DNA of 64,000 bases from assembly GCF_001427605.1 (NCBI RefSeq), contig NZ_LMGZ01000012.1, forward strand, positions 249,071-313,070. Reading direction: 5' to 3'. The notes beneath the pieces are model-generated. The model ran no database searches. It saw only the letters and a program-made list of their open reading frames with translations, and was not told where the DNA came from. Below are positions 25,692 to 34,977 of the stretch, in pieces. The translations under genes were made by a program, and so were the position numbers. Position 1 is the first letter of the stretch, and every line of letters starts with the position of its first letter. The DNA is from Devosia sp. Root635. Lineage in GTDB: Bacteria; Pseudomonadota; Alphaproteobacteria; Rhizobiales; Devosiaceae.

Positions 25692-27466
25692 GGCTGCTTC
25701 TCCTCTTTCACCCATTCGGCGCGGATCAGGCCGCGTACGGAATTGCCGAGCCAGATTGCCTCGGCCGATTCCAGATCGTCCAGCGTCAAAACCTGCTCTG
25801 CTGCCTTGCCGGTGGCGAGAAGCTCGGCGCGCAAGGTGCCGGGCAGCAGGCCGGAGGACAAAGGCGGGGTGTGCAATGTGCCATCGCGCTGGATGAAGAG
25901 ATTGGTGATCGAGCCTTCGGTGAGTTCGTCGCGCTCGTTGAGAAAGAGCACTTCATCGACGCCCTGCCTGGCGTGGGCGCGCTGGCGCGGCTCATCGTAG
26001 AAAGCCCTGGTGGTGGTCTTGTGCATGAGCCAGAGACTTTGCGAATCGAGTTTTTCCGGGGCGATGGCGAAGCGGAAGAGCGCTGGATTGGGCGGCAGGG
26101 GAACCGCGGTCAGGGCCGGCCCGGAAGCGTCAAGCGTCAAGCGGACGCGCATGCGGGGCTCGGGGAAGGCCTGAGATTGCAGCAAAGCGAGGATGGCCGG
26201 GCGGTCGAAGGGCAAAGCGAAATAGGCAGCCGAGGCAGCCAGGCGATCGAGGTGCCGGTCGAGCAGGGTGTAGCCCTTCTCGTCCCAGAGCAGGGTTTCG
26301 ATCAGGGTGATCTGCTGGGCCGGGGCGGTGAAGAATGCCATCTTGAGCAGGGCCTCGCGATACTCGTCCGATGCGACGCTGTCGGCGACGATGCCGCCGC
26401 CGATGCCGATCTCGCCATGGCCCGCATTGTCGATGACGGCGGTGCGGATGGCGACATTGAGGGTCAGGTCGCCATTGGGGGCGAAGTGGCCGATGGAGCC
26501 GGTATAGACGCCGCGCGGGCCGGCTTCGACGGCATGGATGATTTCCATGGCACGCAGTTTGGGTGCGCCGGTAATGGAACCGCAGGGGAAAAGATTGGCC
26601 AGGACATCGGCGGTGGTGACGCCGGGGCGACGGCGGGCCGTGATGCCCGAAGTCATGGTATGGAGCGTCGAGTACGTCTCCACCGTGAAGAGGTCGGTGA
26701 CCTTGACCGAGCCGATTTCGGCGATGCGGCCGAGATCGTTGCGCAGCAGATCGACGATCATCAGGTTTTCGGCACGGTTCTTTTCGTCACCCGCCAAAGC
26801 GGCGCGGCCGACCGCGTCTTCGGCAATGGTCCGGCCGCGCTTGAGCGTGCCCTTCATGGGGCGAGCGGCGAGGGTACCTTCGCGGCTGGAGACGAACAGC
26901 TCGGGCGAGCGCGAGAGAATCCACTGGGTTCCGGTATTGATCAGGGCGCCATAGGCGACGGGCTGCTTGGCGACCAGGTCGCGGTAGAGCCCAGCCGGAT
27001 CGCCTTCGAGCCGGAAACCGGACTTGAAGGTGAGATTGACCTGGTAGGTGTCGCCGGCCGCGATCAGCGCCTTGACCGTATCGAAGGCGGCGCCATAGCT
27101 GGTTTCGTCCATGCGGGGGACGATATCGAGGGCGGTGCCGGCGCCGGCCATGGCGGCGAGGCGGGACGCGACCTCGGCGGCACTCAGCCGCTCGGGCGCA
27201 TCGTAGAGCCCGAGCCAGAGCAGCGGCGTGGGGCCGGGCGGCGGCAGGAATTTGGCCAGCCGTTCCTCGAAGACGAAGCCCAGTTCATAGGCGAGGAAAC
27301 CGGCGGCATGGAGGCCCGCTTCGGTCGCGGTTTCGAGCTGATGCAGAGCGGCATGAACCCCTTCCGCATCGTGGGCGACGAGAATGTCGCGCGGGGCGGT
27401 GAACAGCAGGCTGTCCCCGGCGGGGGTAAGCGTATCGTGGAGCAGGACTGTGCCGGGAGCGAACAT
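25688..27466 (-). CDS. pabB: Fused aminodeoxychorismate synthase component I and aminodeoxychorismate lyase
   Basis: A 592-aa bifunctional protein for 4-aminobenzoate (folate) synthesis. Residues 1 to about 365 are a PabB-type chorismate-binding domain (YQVNLTFKSGF, SPELFVSSREG, RPMKGTLKRG with the PIKGT-type Lys, GSITGAPKLRAMEII, GIGGGIVADSVASDEYREAL). Residues from about 380 form a PabC-type PLP lyase domain (LMHKTTTRAFYDEPR with the PLP-binding Lys, DELTEGSITNLFI). Such PabB-PabC fusions are common in alphaproteobacteria. Its stop overlaps pncA. Confidence 0.93.
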   Translation of the reverse strand: MFAPGTVLLHDTLTPAGDSLLFTAPRDILVAHDAEGVHAALHQLETATEAGLHAAGFLAYELGFVFEERLAKFLPPPGPTPLLWLGLYDAPERLSAAEVASRLAAMAGAGTALDIVPRMDETSYGAAFDTVKALIAAGDTYQVNLTFKSGFRLEGDPAGLYRDLVAKQPVAYGALINTGTQWILSRSPELFVSSREGTLAARPMKGTLKRGRTIAEDAVGRAALAGDEKNRAENLMIVDLLRNDLGRIAEIGSVKVTDLFTVETYSTLHTMTSGITARRRPGVTTADVLANLFPCGSITGAPKLRAMEIIHAVEAGPRGVYTGSIGHFAPNGDLTLNVAIRTAVIDNAGHGEIGIGGGIVADSVASDEYREALLKMAFFTAPAQQITLIETLLWDEKGYTLLDRHLDRLAASAAYFALPFDRPAILALLQSQAFPEPRMRVRLTLDASGPALTAVPLPPNPALFRFAIAPEKLDSQSLWLMHKTTTRAFYDEPRQRAHARQGVDEVLFLNERDELTEGSITNLFIQRDGTLHTPPLSSGLLPGTLRAELLATGKAAEQVLTLDDLESAEAIWLGNSVRGLIRAEWVKEEKQP

Positions 27467-27545
27467 GGCCGGTGTTCTAGAGTATTTCAGGTGCAGATTG
27501 AAACGGAGAAGTGCTTGGCCTTGCCGCCTCGAGACTATCCGTCTT

Positions 27546-27602
27546 CGTCATCACCCGGCCTGTCCGCGTGATCCATCTCTCGGAGTACGCCGGGCAATGA
27601 CG
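27546..27602. repeat. Short inverted repeat (CGTCATCACCCGGC type)
   Basis: Starts with CGTCATCACCCGGC and ends with GCCGGGCAATGACG, with a centre containing GTGATCCATCTC. It resembles, in inverted order, the element at 34112-34192. It occupies part of the 279-bp gap between pabBC and the first secreted paralogue; nothing else is seen there. Confidence 0.55.
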
Positions 27603-27745
27603 CGGTGGGGAGAGGAGGGCCGCTGAACACAGCCATCGTAACCTGCGCCTCCGGCCGCCCCCATGAACAGGGGTTGGACGGGCCACCCGGCTTTGCCAGA
27701 TTTCGGCGGTCGGTTCCGGGAGGACCGATCAACTGGGACGCAGTC

Positions 27746-28078
27746 ATGAACACGATCATCAAGGGTGGCGCTGCCGCATTGGTGCTGCTGGGCAGCGCCT
27801 TGCCGGTGGCAGCCGAGGACGTCTATTTCACGCTCTACAACGAGAGCAACCGCTCGCTGCACTATTTTTATGCCAGCCCATCCAACTCGTCGAGCTGGGG
27901 GCCGGACCTGCTGCGCGGCGGCCATACATTGCGCGCCGGCTATAACGGCACGGTGACCATCGCCGACGATTCCACCGAATGCTACTACGACTTCAAGTTC
28001 ATCATGGGCGATGGCAGCGAGACGGTGCGCAACGAGATCAATATCTGCGACCTGGGCAGCTATACGATCTACGACTGA
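27746..28078 (+). CDS. Small secreted protein, tandem paralogue 1
   Basis: A 110-aa protein with a cleavable signal peptide (LVLLGSALPVAA, cleavage expected after about residue 23). The mature part is rich in aromatic and beta-forming residues: YFTLYNESNRSLHYFYASPS, GYNGTVTIADDS, CYYDFKFIMGDGSETV, ending CDLGSYTIYD. Two Cys in the mature chain could form one disulfide. It is about 64% identical, by hand count over 85 aligned residues, to the next gene. I do not recognise a named family. Predicted location is periplasm or outside the cell. Confidence 0.8.
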   Translation: MNTIIKGGAAALVLLGSALPVAAEDVYFTLYNESNRSLHYFYASPSNSSSWGPDLLRGGHTLRAGYNGTVTIADDSTECYYDFKFIMGDGSETVRNEINICDLGSYTIYD

Positions 28079-28164
28079 GCATCGAACAGCCATTCCCAAT
28101 TAAGCCCGGCGTGGTATGTAATCCCTTGCTGGCGGTGCATCGCCGCCGGTTTGGGAGAATTTTC

Positions 28165-28497
28165 ATGAGCTTCAATCTTCGGGGTGGCCTTGCCGCCCTG
28201 GCGCTGCTGGCCAGCGCCATGCCTGCTGCCGCGCAGACCGTCGAGTTCACGCTGATCAACAACAGCGCGCGGGCCTTGCATTACTTCTATACCTCGCCCA
28301 GCAACGACTCCAACTGGGGTTATGACCTGCTCGGCGAGGACGGTACGCTGGAATCGGGCTACCAGGGCACGGTGACCATCGGCGATGGCTCGGACCAGTG
28401 CGAATACGACTTCAAGTTCGTGATGGAAGACGAGAGCGAGACGGTGATCAATGCCGTCGATATCTGCTCGCTCAACGAATATACCATCTACGACTGA
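28165..28497 (+). CDS. Small secreted protein, tandem paralogue 2
   Basis: A 110-aa protein with signal peptide (GLAALALLASAMPAAAQ) and the same architecture as its neighbour: VEFTLINNSARALHYFYTSP, GYQGTVTIGDGSDQCEYDFK, and the identical C-terminus YTIYD. Both Cys are conserved. It is more acidic than copy 1 (Glu and Asp replace Gly and Arg at several sites). Ribosome-binding site GGGAGA precedes the ATG. A terminator follows, so the pair, 86 bp apart, is probably one transcript. Function unknown. Confidence 0.82.
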   Translation: MSFNLRGGLAALALLASAMPAAAQTVEFTLINNSARALHYFYTSPSNDSNWGYDLLGEDGTLESGYQGTVTIGDGSDQCEYDFKFVMEDESETVINAVDICSLNEYTIYD

Positions 28498-28517
28498 GCT
28501 CGACCCTCGGGCACGAT

Positions 28518-28554
28518 CGGCGCCGCTCCGGCCGGAGTGGCGCCGTTTTGTTTT
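28518..28554 (+). terminator. Rho-independent terminator after the secreted-protein pair
   Basis: CGGCGCC (28518-28524) pairs with GGCGCCG (28539-28545), with the inner CTCC/GGAG also pairing, followed by TTTTGTTTT. It separates the pair from dnaK. Confidence 0.8.
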
Positions 28555-28568
28555 GCCGCCCGGAAGCG

Positions 28569-28599
28569 CTTGAAGCCGCCGGGCCACCCCCCTATATAG
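28569..28599 (+). promoter_or_regulatory. Candidate heat-shock (RpoH) promoter of dnaK
   Basis: CTTGAA (28569-28574), 16 bases, then CCTATATAG (28591-28599), a close match to the alphaproteobacterial sigma-32 pattern CTTG-N18-CyTATnT. It lies about 115 bp upstream of the dnaK ATG, just after a terminator. Confidence 0.6.
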
Positions 28600-28713
28600 C
28601 CAGCAAGCCCAGCATTGGGCGCATTCCAGTTGCAAGGAACCCGGCCTGATGGCCACGGGACTGCCTCGCGAGAGGGGTTTCACCATGGGTTTGCTGAAAG
28701 AGAGGCTAGAGTA

Positions 28714-30627
28714 ATGGCTAAAGTCATCGGTATCGATCTGGGCACCACCAATAGCTGCGTCGCGGTTATGGACGGCACCAATCCAAAGGTCATCGAAAAC
28801 GCGGAAGGGGCGCGCACCACCCCATCGATGGTCGCCTTCAGTAAGGATGGCGAACGTCTCGTCGGCCAGCCGGCCAAGCGCCAGGCGGTCACCAACCCCG
28901 AAAATACCCTGTTTGCCGTCAAGCGCCTGATCGGCCGTCGTTTCGACGACCAGGTCGTGGCCAAGGACAAGAACCTGGTGCCGTTCAAGATCGTCAAGGC
29001 CGACAATGGCGATGCGTGGGTCGAGGCATCGGGTGACAAGTATTCGCCGAGCCAGGTCTCGGCCATGATCCTGCAGAAGATGAAGGAAACCGCCGAGAGC
29101 TATCTCGGGGAGACCGTCACGCAGGCCGTCATCACCGTTCCGGCCTATTTCAACGATTCCCAGCGCCAGGCCACCAAGGATGCGGGCAAGATTGCCGGCC
29201 TTGAAGTGCTGCGCATCATCAACGAGCCCACGGCGGCGGCGCTCGCCTATGGCCTCGACAAGAAGAATACCGGCACTATCGCGGTCTATGACCTGGGCGG
29301 CGGCACCTTCGATATCTCCATCCTCGAAATCGGCGATGGCGTGTTCGAGGTGAAGTCGACCAATGGCGACACCTTCCTGGGTGGCGAAGACTTCGACATG
29401 CGCCTGGTCGACTACCTGGCGGACGAGTTCAAGAAGGAACAGGGTATCGACCTGCGCGGCGACAAGCTGGCTTTGCAGCGCCTCAAGGAAGCTGCCGAAA
29501 AGGCCAAGATCGAGCTGTCGAGCGCCACGCAGACCGAAATCAACCTGCCCTTCATCACCGCCGACGCTTCGGGCCCCAAGCACCTGACGCTCAAGCTCAG
29601 CCGTTCCAAGCTGGAATCGCTGGTGGAAGACCTGATCAACCGCACCATCGAGCCCTGCAAGCAGGCGATGAAGGATGCTGGCGTCTCGGCCAGCCAGATC
29701 GACGAAGTCGTGCTGGTGGGCGGCATGAGCCGCATGCCCAAGGTGCAGGAAGCAGTCAAGCAGCTGTTCGGCAAGGAGCCGCATAAGGGCGTGAACCCGG
29801 ACGAAGTCGTGGCGCTCGGCGCGGCCATCCAGGCCGGCGTGCTGCAGGGCGACGTCAAGGACGTGCTGCTGCTCGACGTGACCCCGCTGTCGCTGGGCAT
29901 CGAAACGCTGGGTGGCGTGTTCACCCGCCTGATCGACCGCAACACCACCATTCCGACCAAGAAGAGCCAGACCTTCTCGACCGCCGAGGACAGCCAGAGC
30001 GCGGTGACCATCCGCGTGTTCCAGGGTGAACGCGAAATGGCCGCCAACAACAAGCTCCTGGGCAATTTCGACCTGACCGGCATTCCGCCGGCCCCGCGCG
30101 GCGTGCCGCAGATCGAGGTGACCTTCGACATCGACGCCAACGGCATCGTGCAGGTTTCGGCCAAGGACAAGGGCACCGGCAAGGAGCAGCAGATCCGCAT
30201 CCAGGCTTCGGGCGGCCTGTCGGACGCCGACATCGAGAAGATGGTGCAGGAAGCCGAGCAGAATGCCGAGGCCGACAAGAAGAAGCGCGAGGCCGTCGAA
30301 GCCAGGAACCAGGGCGAGAGCCTGATCCACTCGACCGAAAAGTCGCTGGGTGAATATGGCGACAAGGTTTCGGCCGAGGACAAGACGGCTATCGAGACCG
30401 CGATTGCCGACCTCAAGGGCGTGCTCGACGGTGAAGATGGCGAGGCCATCAAGGAAAAGACCGACGCGCTGGCCCAGGCCTCGATGAAGCTGGGCGAGGC
30501 CATGTACAAGGCCAGCCAGGCGGAAGCCGAAGCCAAGGCCAATGGCACCAGCGACGAAGCCGATGACGACGTCGTCGATGCCGACTTCGAAGAGGTCAAG
30601 GACGACGACGACAAGAAGTCGGCCTAA
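28714..30627 (+). CDS. dnaK: Chaperone DnaK (Hsp70)
   Basis: The 637-aa Hsp70 has the ATPase domain ([18 protein letters not shown] at the N-terminus; [36 protein letters not shown]), the linker and substrate-binding domain ([35 protein letters not shown]), and an acidic C-terminal tail near the end ([15 protein letters not shown]). The start at 28714 gives the canonical [11 protein letters not shown] heat-shock promoter candidate lies upstream and a terminator follows. dnaJ is not directly adjacent: a hydrolase-like gene, a repeat and a parS-like site lie between. Confidence 0.98.
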   Translation: MAKVIGIDLGTTNSCVAVMDGTNPKVIENAEGARTTPSMVAFSKDGERLVGQPAKRQAVTNPENTLFAVKRLIGRRFDDQVVAKDKNLVPFKIVKADNGDAWVEASGDKYSPSQVSAMILQKMKETAESYLGETVTQAVITVPAYFNDSQRQATKDAGKIAGLEVLRIINEPTAAALAYGLDKKNTGTIAVYDLGGGTFDISILEIGDGVFEVKSTNGDTFLGGEDFDMRLVDYLADEFKKEQGIDLRGDKLALQRLKEAAEKAKIELSSATQTEINLPFITADASGPKHLTLKLSRSKLESLVEDLINRTIEPCKQAMKDAGVSASQIDEVVLVGGMSRMPKVQEAVKQLFGKEPHKGVNPDEVVALGAAIQAGVLQGDVKDVLLLDVTPLSLGIETLGGVFTRLIDRNTTIPTKKSQTFSTAEDSQSAVTIRVFQGEREMAANNKLLGNFDLTGIPPAPRGVPQIEVTFDIDANGIVQVSAKDKGTGKEQQIRIQASGGLSDADIEKMVQEAEQNAEADKKKREAVEARNQGESLIHSTEKSLGEYGDKVSAEDKTAIETAIADLKGVLDGEDGEAIKEKTDALAQASMKLGEAMYKASQAEAEAKANGTSDEADDDVVDADFEEVKDDDDKKSA

Positions 30628-30644
30628 GCGGTTGAAATGAGAAC

Positions 30645-30677
30645 AAAGGGTCCGGCGCAAGCCGGGCCCTTTTTTGT
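30645..30677 (+). terminator. Rho-independent terminator of dnaK
   Basis: AAAGGGTCCGGC, loop GCAA, GCCGGGCCCTTTTTT: a strong GC-rich stem with one internal mismatch followed by a run of six T, 18 bp after the dnaK stop codon. Confidence 0.88.
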
Positions 30678-30694
30678 TTTGGGAGCGCAAGTCT

Positions 30695-30850
30695 CGCAGT
30701 CGTCTCCCTCCCCCTTGCGGGGAGGGATCAAGGGTGGGGGTTCCCACGCACCGGATGCGCGGAAAGATATCCCCACCCTGCTCGATCACGGACTTGGCTG
30801 ACGCTAAGTCCTATCTCGCTTCCCTCCCCTCAAGGGGGAGGGTGGATCCG
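30695..30850. repeat. Palindromic repeat downstream of dnaK, with the 44-bp module at 30695-30738
   Basis: Begins with CGCAGTCGTCTCCCTCCCCC, the reverse complement of a 44-bp module also found at 35772, 42954 and 50284. It ends in TCCCTCCCCTCAAGGGGGAG. The centre contains GCTAAGTCCTATCTCGC, which recurs inverted in the 42838-42997 element. Most of the 360-bp gap before the hydrolase-like gene is this repeat; the remainder holds the dnaK terminator, a parS-like site and a short leader. Confidence 0.8.
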
Positions 30851-30887
30851 GTGGCCGGGCATGATCTTTGCAGGTTCCTCGTCATGC

Positions 30888-30901
30888 GTTTCACGTGAAT
30901 C
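30888..30901. promoter_or_regulatory. parS-like site between dnaK and the hydrolase-like gene
   Basis: GTTTCACGTGAATC, intergenic, about 87 bp before the ATG of the hydrolase-like gene. Confidence 0.55.
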
Positions 30902-30987
30902 CTTGCCCCGAAATGGGCCCAATGGCGCCCAACTCCCTCCCGGTTTTGGCTGTCCAAGGGGCATTCACCCCATTGCGAGGCCGCGCC

Positions 30988-32073
30988 ATGACCGATTCAC
31001 ATCTCCAGCCCGCCAACCAGAACCGGGCGGACGATTCCATCGGCCGGATTGCCGAGCTGATCGGCGGCGATCCGATGAGCCGGATGGATGCCGACATGAA
31101 GCATGTGCTGGATGGCCTTGCCGAGATGGGGGCGCGGCCGCTGGAACTGCTGTCGCCCGAAATGGCGCGGCGCCAGCCACGGTCGACCGAAGCGATCAGC
31201 GCCATTCTGGGCCGGCAGGGGCGCGAGCGGCCCGAGGATGGAGTCGAGGCGGAGGATATCACCATTACCGGGGCCGAGGGCGACCTGCCGGGGCGGGTCT
31301 ATCGGCCGCTGGGCCTGCTGAGCCGGCTCAATCCGGTGGTGCTGTATTTCCATGGCGGCGGGTTCGTCACCGGCGATCTGGACAGCCACGACGCATCGGC
31401 CCGGGCCATTGCCCGGCGCAGCGGGGCTATCGTCGTGTCGGTGGCCTATCGGCTGGCGCCCGAGCACCAGTTCCCGGCGGCGCATGACGACGCCTGGGCG
31501 GCTTGGCGCTGGCTCACCACCGAGATCAAGACGCTAACCGGTGATCCGCAGCGGCTGGCAGTGGCCGGCGAGGATGCCGGCGGGAACCTCGCCGCCAATG
31601 TGGCCTTGCGGGCGCGTGACGAGGGCGGCGCGCAACCGGTGCATCAATTGCTGATCCATCCGATTGCCGGCACCAACATGACCACTGCGTCCTATGGCCA
31701 GATGTTGCGGGCACGGCCGATCGGGTTGCCGGCGATGCGCTGGCGGTTCCGGCAAATCTTCAGCGAGGAAGCCGAGGCGGGCGACGAGCGCATCAATCTC
31801 GTGGCGCGTGGGGATTGGGCCGCTGTGGCGTCGGCCACCCTCATCCTGGCTGAAATCGACCCGCTGCGCTCGGAGGGCGAGGCCTTGGCCGACGCGCTCG
31901 AACAGGCGGGCGTGGCGGTCAATTGCTGGACCTATGCGGGTGTGACACAGGGGTTTTTCGGGCTGGGACTCGTCGTCACCAAGGCGCTGTTCGCGCAATC
32001 GGATGCGGCTGACGCGCTGGGCAAGGCCTTTGCCCCGGCCCGCCCCAGCCCGGCGCCGAATCACCATCATTGA
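30988..32073 (+). CDS. Hormone-sensitive-lipase-like alpha/beta hydrolase lacking catalytic Ser and His
   Basis: A 361-aa alpha/beta hydrolase-3 family protein. The oxyanion motif YFHGGGFVTGD (residues 120-130) and the helix motif VSVAYRLAPEHQFPAA are intact. The nucleophile elbow, normally GDSAGG, reads GEDAGG with Asp196 in place of Ser, and the terminal motif normally HGF reads TQGFF (Gln321 in place of His). The triad acid (Asp291 in EIDPLRSEG) is kept. As a serine esterase it should be inactive; binding or an unusual chemistry is possible. The chosen ATG is the first with a family-like N-terminus. It separates dnaK from dnaJ. Confidence 0.85.
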   Translation: MTDSHLQPANQNRADDSIGRIAELIGGDPMSRMDADMKHVLDGLAEMGARPLELLSPEMARRQPRSTEAISAILGRQGRERPEDGVEAEDITITGAEGDLPGRVYRPLGLLSRLNPVVLYFHGGGFVTGDLDSHDASARAIARRSGAIVVSVAYRLAPEHQFPAAHDDAWAAWRWLTTEIKTLTGDPQRLAVAGEDAGGNLAANVALRARDEGGAQPVHQLLIHPIAGTNMTTASYGQMLRARPIGLPAMRWRFRQIFSEEAEAGDERINLVARGDWAAVASATLILAEIDPLRSEGEALADALEQAGVAVNCWTYAGVTQGFFGLGLVVTKALFAQSDAADALGKAFAPARPSPAPNHHH

Positions 32074-32235
32074 AGCCACGGGCCGCTCTTGCTATGAGCG
32101 GGCCAGTGGTTTTGCCCCGACAAGCAGCTCTCACGACCCCAGACCCCCTTGCGGGGCGTGGGGTCGATTGCCATCTAGGGGCCAGGATATTGGCGGGGCG
32201 CGCTTGTCGCGACCGGCCGCATTGGAGAAGGTTTT

Positions 32236-33369
32236 TTGGCCAAACGGGATTTCTACGAGGTGCTCGGCGTGCAGAAGGGCGCCGACGACGCGGCGCTGAA
32301 GAGCGCCTATCGCAAGCTCGCCATGCAGCACCACCCCGACCGCAATCCGGGCAATCACGAGGCGGAAGCCAAGTTCAAGGAAATCAACGAGGCCTATGAC
32401 ACGCTCAAGGACGGCCAGAAGCGGGCCGCCTATGACCGGTTCGGCCATGCCGCCTTCGAGAATGGCGGGCGCCCCGGCGCCGGCGGGTTCGGGCCGGAAT
32501 TCACCTCGTCCATGTCCGATATCTTCGACGACATCTTCGGCGACTTCATGGGCGGCGGCCAGCGCCGTGGCGGCGGGGGCGCCGCCAAGCTGCGCGGCTC
32601 GGACCTGCGCTACAATCTCGAAATCAGCCTCGAAGAAAGCTTCGAGGGGCGCACCGTCGAGATCGACGTGCCGACTTTGGTCGGCTGCACCACCTGCGAC
32701 GGCTCGGGCGCCAAGCCGGGCACCGGCACCCATACCTGCCGCCAGTGCAACGGCCACGGCAAGGTGCGGGCGGCGCAGGGCTTTTTCACCATCGAGCGCA
32801 CCTGCCCGGTCTGCCAGGGTCGCGGCCAGATGATGGACCAGCCCTGCACCGATTGCGGCGGCCAGGGCCGTCGGCAGGAAAACCGCAAGCTCAGCGTCGA
32901 TATTCCCAAGGGTATCGAGGACGGCACCCGCATCCGCCTCGCCAATGAGGGCGAGGCCGGGCTGCGCGGCGGCCCGCCGGGCGATCTCTATATCTTCATC
33001 TCCATCCGCCCGCATGACCTGTTCCAGCGCGATGGCGCCGACCTTTATGCGCGCATACCCATCGCCATGACCACTGCGGCCCTGGGCGGCGAATTCGAGG
33101 TGCCGACGCTCGATGCGGCGCGGGCCAAGGTCAAGGTCGCGGCCGGCACGCAGCCGGGCCAGCGGGTGCGGCTCAAGGGCAAGGGCATGCCGGTGCTCCG
33201 CTCCAAGGATATCGGCGATCTCTATGTGCAACTCGACATCGAGACGCCGCAGGCCCTGAGCCGGCGTCAGCGCGAATTGCTGGAAGAATTCGCCAAGCTC
33301 GAAACCGAGGAGAACAGCCCCACCTCGGGCGGCTTCTTCACCAAGCTCAAGAAGATGTTTGAGGCTTGA
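32236..33369 (+). CDS. dnaJ: Chaperone DnaJ (Hsp40)
   Basis: Co-chaperone that delivers substrates to DnaK and stimulates its ATPase. The 377-aa protein has the J-domain ([26 protein letters not shown] with the HPD motif), a Gly-rich linker, four CxxCxGxG zinc motifs ([32 protein letters not shown]) and the C-terminal substrate domain. The start is TTG at 32236, supported by GGAGAAGG just upstream and the exact canonical N-terminus. A hairpin follows the stop. Confidence 0.97.
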   Translation: MAKRDFYEVLGVQKGADDAALKSAYRKLAMQHHPDRNPGNHEAEAKFKEINEAYDTLKDGQKRAAYDRFGHAAFENGGRPGAGGFGPEFTSSMSDIFDDIFGDFMGGGQRRGGGGAAKLRGSDLRYNLEISLEESFEGRTVEIDVPTLVGCTTCDGSGAKPGTGTHTCRQCNGHGKVRAAQGFFTIERTCPVCQGRGQMMDQPCTDCGGQGRRQENRKLSVDIPKGIEDGTRIRLANEGEAGLRGGPPGDLYIFISIRPHDLFQRDGADLYARIPIAMTTAALGGEFEVPTLDAARAKVKVAAGTQPGQRVRLKGKGMPVLRSKDIGDLYVQLDIETPQALSRRQRELLEEFAKLETEENSPTSGGFFTKLKKMFEA

Positions 33370-33378
33370 TGGCGTAGA

Positions 33379-33403
33379 AAAATCGCTCCGGCGGAGCGAT
33401 TTT
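33379..33403. terminator. Bidirectional terminator-like hairpin after dnaJ
   Basis: Perfect stem AAAATCGCTCC / GGAGCGATTTT with a three-base loop, 10 bp after the dnaJ stop codon. The arms share AAAATCGC/GCGATTTT with the hairpin after grpE. Confidence 0.75.
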
Positions 33404-33524
33404 AGCCCTCAGGGCCATGAGGGCCATGCCCGAATGGCGCGAACGCTCCGTCTTGGTTCCGGGGCTTGCCCGGGGCGAGGGCGGCGGGCAAGGTTGGCTC
33501 GTTGCCAACAAGGACAATCACCCC

Positions 33525-34070
33525 ATGACCACCGCGCTCACGCTTTCCGGCTCCATTCGCCAGGGTTCCCGCAACCGGATGCTGCAGGAGCATGTGGGGC
33601 GCAAGCTGGACGCGGCCGGGGTGGCGGTCACCGCCATTTCGCTCGGCGATTTCGACATGCCCATCTTCAACGAAGACCTCGAGCCCGACCATGTGCCGGA
33701 AGCCGCCGGGCGGCTGGCCGAGCTGTGGCGGAGCCACGACGCGGTCTTCATCGCCACGCCCGAATATAATGGCGGGCTGCCGCCGCTGCTGGTCAATGCC
33801 CTGGCCTGGCTCAGCCGGCAGAAGCCGAGCCCTTTCCGCCACCCGGTCATCGGCATTGGCGGGGTCAGCTCTGGCAAGTACGGCACCATCTGGGCGCTGA
33901 GCCATCTGCGCGATTCGCTGAGCAAGGTCGGCGGGCTGGTGGTGCCCGGCCTGCTGGGCATTGGGCCGGACGAGCAGGCGTTCGACGAAAACGGCGATTT
34001 CATCGAACCCGCCATCATCCGCAAGGTCGATACGCTGGTGCATGACCTCACCCACATCAAGCGCGGGTAA
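33525..34070 (+). CDS. NAD(P)H-dependent FMN reductase family protein
   Basis: A 181-aa flavodoxin-fold protein of the NADPH-dependent FMN reductase family. It starts ALTLSGSIRQGSRNRMLQEH, the phosphate-binding loop for FMN, and has the hallmark ATPEYNGGLPPLLVNALAWL near residue 77. Such enzymes reduce quinones, FMN, azo compounds or chromate; the substrate cannot be assigned. The ATG at 33525 gives the family N-terminus; the open frame extends upstream into the hairpin region and is not used. It lies between dnaJ and pyrF. Confidence 0.88.
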   Translation: MTTALTLSGSIRQGSRNRMLQEHVGRKLDAAGVAVTAISLGDFDMPIFNEDLEPDHVPEAAGRLAELWRSHDAVFIATPEYNGGLPPLLVNALAWLSRQKPSPFRHPVIGIGGVSSGKYGTIWALSHLRDSLSKVGGLVVPGLLGIGPDEQAFDENGDFIEPAIIRKVDTLVHDLTHIKRG

Positions 34071-34111
34071 GCCGGCGCAGGCCGCGCGTGGACGGCGATG
34101 GACGACTCAAC

Positions 34112-34192
34112 CGTCATTGCCCCGCTTGTTCGGGCAATCCATGCCTCCGCAGCGCCTGCAAATGGATCATCCGGACAGGCCGGGTGATGACG
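34112..34192. repeat. Inverted repeat upstream of pyrF
   Basis: Begins CGTCATTGCCCCGC and ends GGCCGGGTGATGACG, with GCAATCCAT and ATGGATCATC pairing inside. Related to the element at 27546-27602. Confidence 0.6.
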
Positions 34193-34278
34193 CCGGAGGG
34201 CAAGACAGCGCTCCAGCAGTTGCCCGGCGCCCGATTTTGGTCTAGTGCCAGTCCAATAGCGACATCGGAGGAAGACTC

Positions 34279-34977
34279 ATGACGGGCCAATTGATCGTGG
34301 GCCTCGACGTTTCGTCGCGCGCCCGCGCCGAGGACATCGTGGCATTGCTGGGCGACAGCGTCAGCTACTACAAGATCGGTTACCAGTGCTTCTATGGCGC
34401 CGACGGCTATGGTCTGGGCAAGGACCTGCTCAAGGCCGGCAAGCAGGTGTTCTTCGATCTCAAGCTGCTCGACATCGACAACACGGTGGAAAAGGGCGTG
34501 GCGGCCATCGCCGAAAGCGGCGCCACCATGCTGACCGTGCATGCCTATCCCAAGACCATGCGCGCTGCCGCCAGGGCCGCCGAAGGCTCCGCACTGCAGG
34601 TGCTGGGCGTCACGGTGCTCACCTCGATGGACGATGCCGATGTCAAGGAAGCCGGCTATGAGCGGGACGCGGCCGGCCTCGTGGCGCTGCGAGCGCAGCA
34701 GGCGCGCGATGCCGGTATAGGCGGGGTGGTGGCGTCGCCGCATGAGGCCGAAATGGTCCGCACCATTATCGGGCCGAAAATGGCGATCGTGACCCCCGGC
34801 ATCCGCCCGGCGGGCAGCGCCATGGGCGACCAGAAACGCGTGATGGGCCCGGCCGAGGCGCTGGCAGCGGGCGCCAGCCACCTGGTCGTGGCCCGCCCGA
34901 TCATCGCGGCCGCGGACCCCGCAGCAGCGGCGCGGGCGATTCTCGCCGAGATGAACAGCGGAACGCGGCTGGCATGA
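34279..34977 (+). CDS. pyrF: Orotidine 5'-phosphate decarboxylase
   Basis: Decarboxylates OMP to UMP, the last step of pyrimidine synthesis. The 232-aa TIM-barrel protein contains the catalytic Asp-Lys-Asp array [13 protein letters not shown] (Asp60, Lys62, Asp65), the substrate loops [12 protein letters not shown] and VTPGIRP, and the phosphate-binding HLVVARPI. The ribosome-binding site GGAGGAAG precedes the ATG. Its end overlaps the next gene by 4 bp. Placement after dnaJ is usual in the Hyphomicrobiales. Confidence 0.97.
   Translation: MTGQLIVGLDVSSRARAEDIVALLGDSVSYYKIGYQCFYGADGYGLGKDLLKAGKQVFFDLKLLDIDNTVEKGVAAIAESGATMLTVHAYPKTMRAAARAAEGSALQVLGVTVLTSMDDADVKEAGYERDAAGLVALRAQQARDAGIGGVVASPHEAEMVRTIIGPKMAIVTPGIRPAGSAMGDQKRVMGPAEALAAGASHLVVARPIIAAADPAAAARAILAEMNSGTRLA

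Noticed and set aside
28069-30789. 906-codon open frame on the minus strand
   Set aside because: It is antisense to dnaK and arises from the high GC content and codon pattern of that gene; the translation has no recognisable domain.
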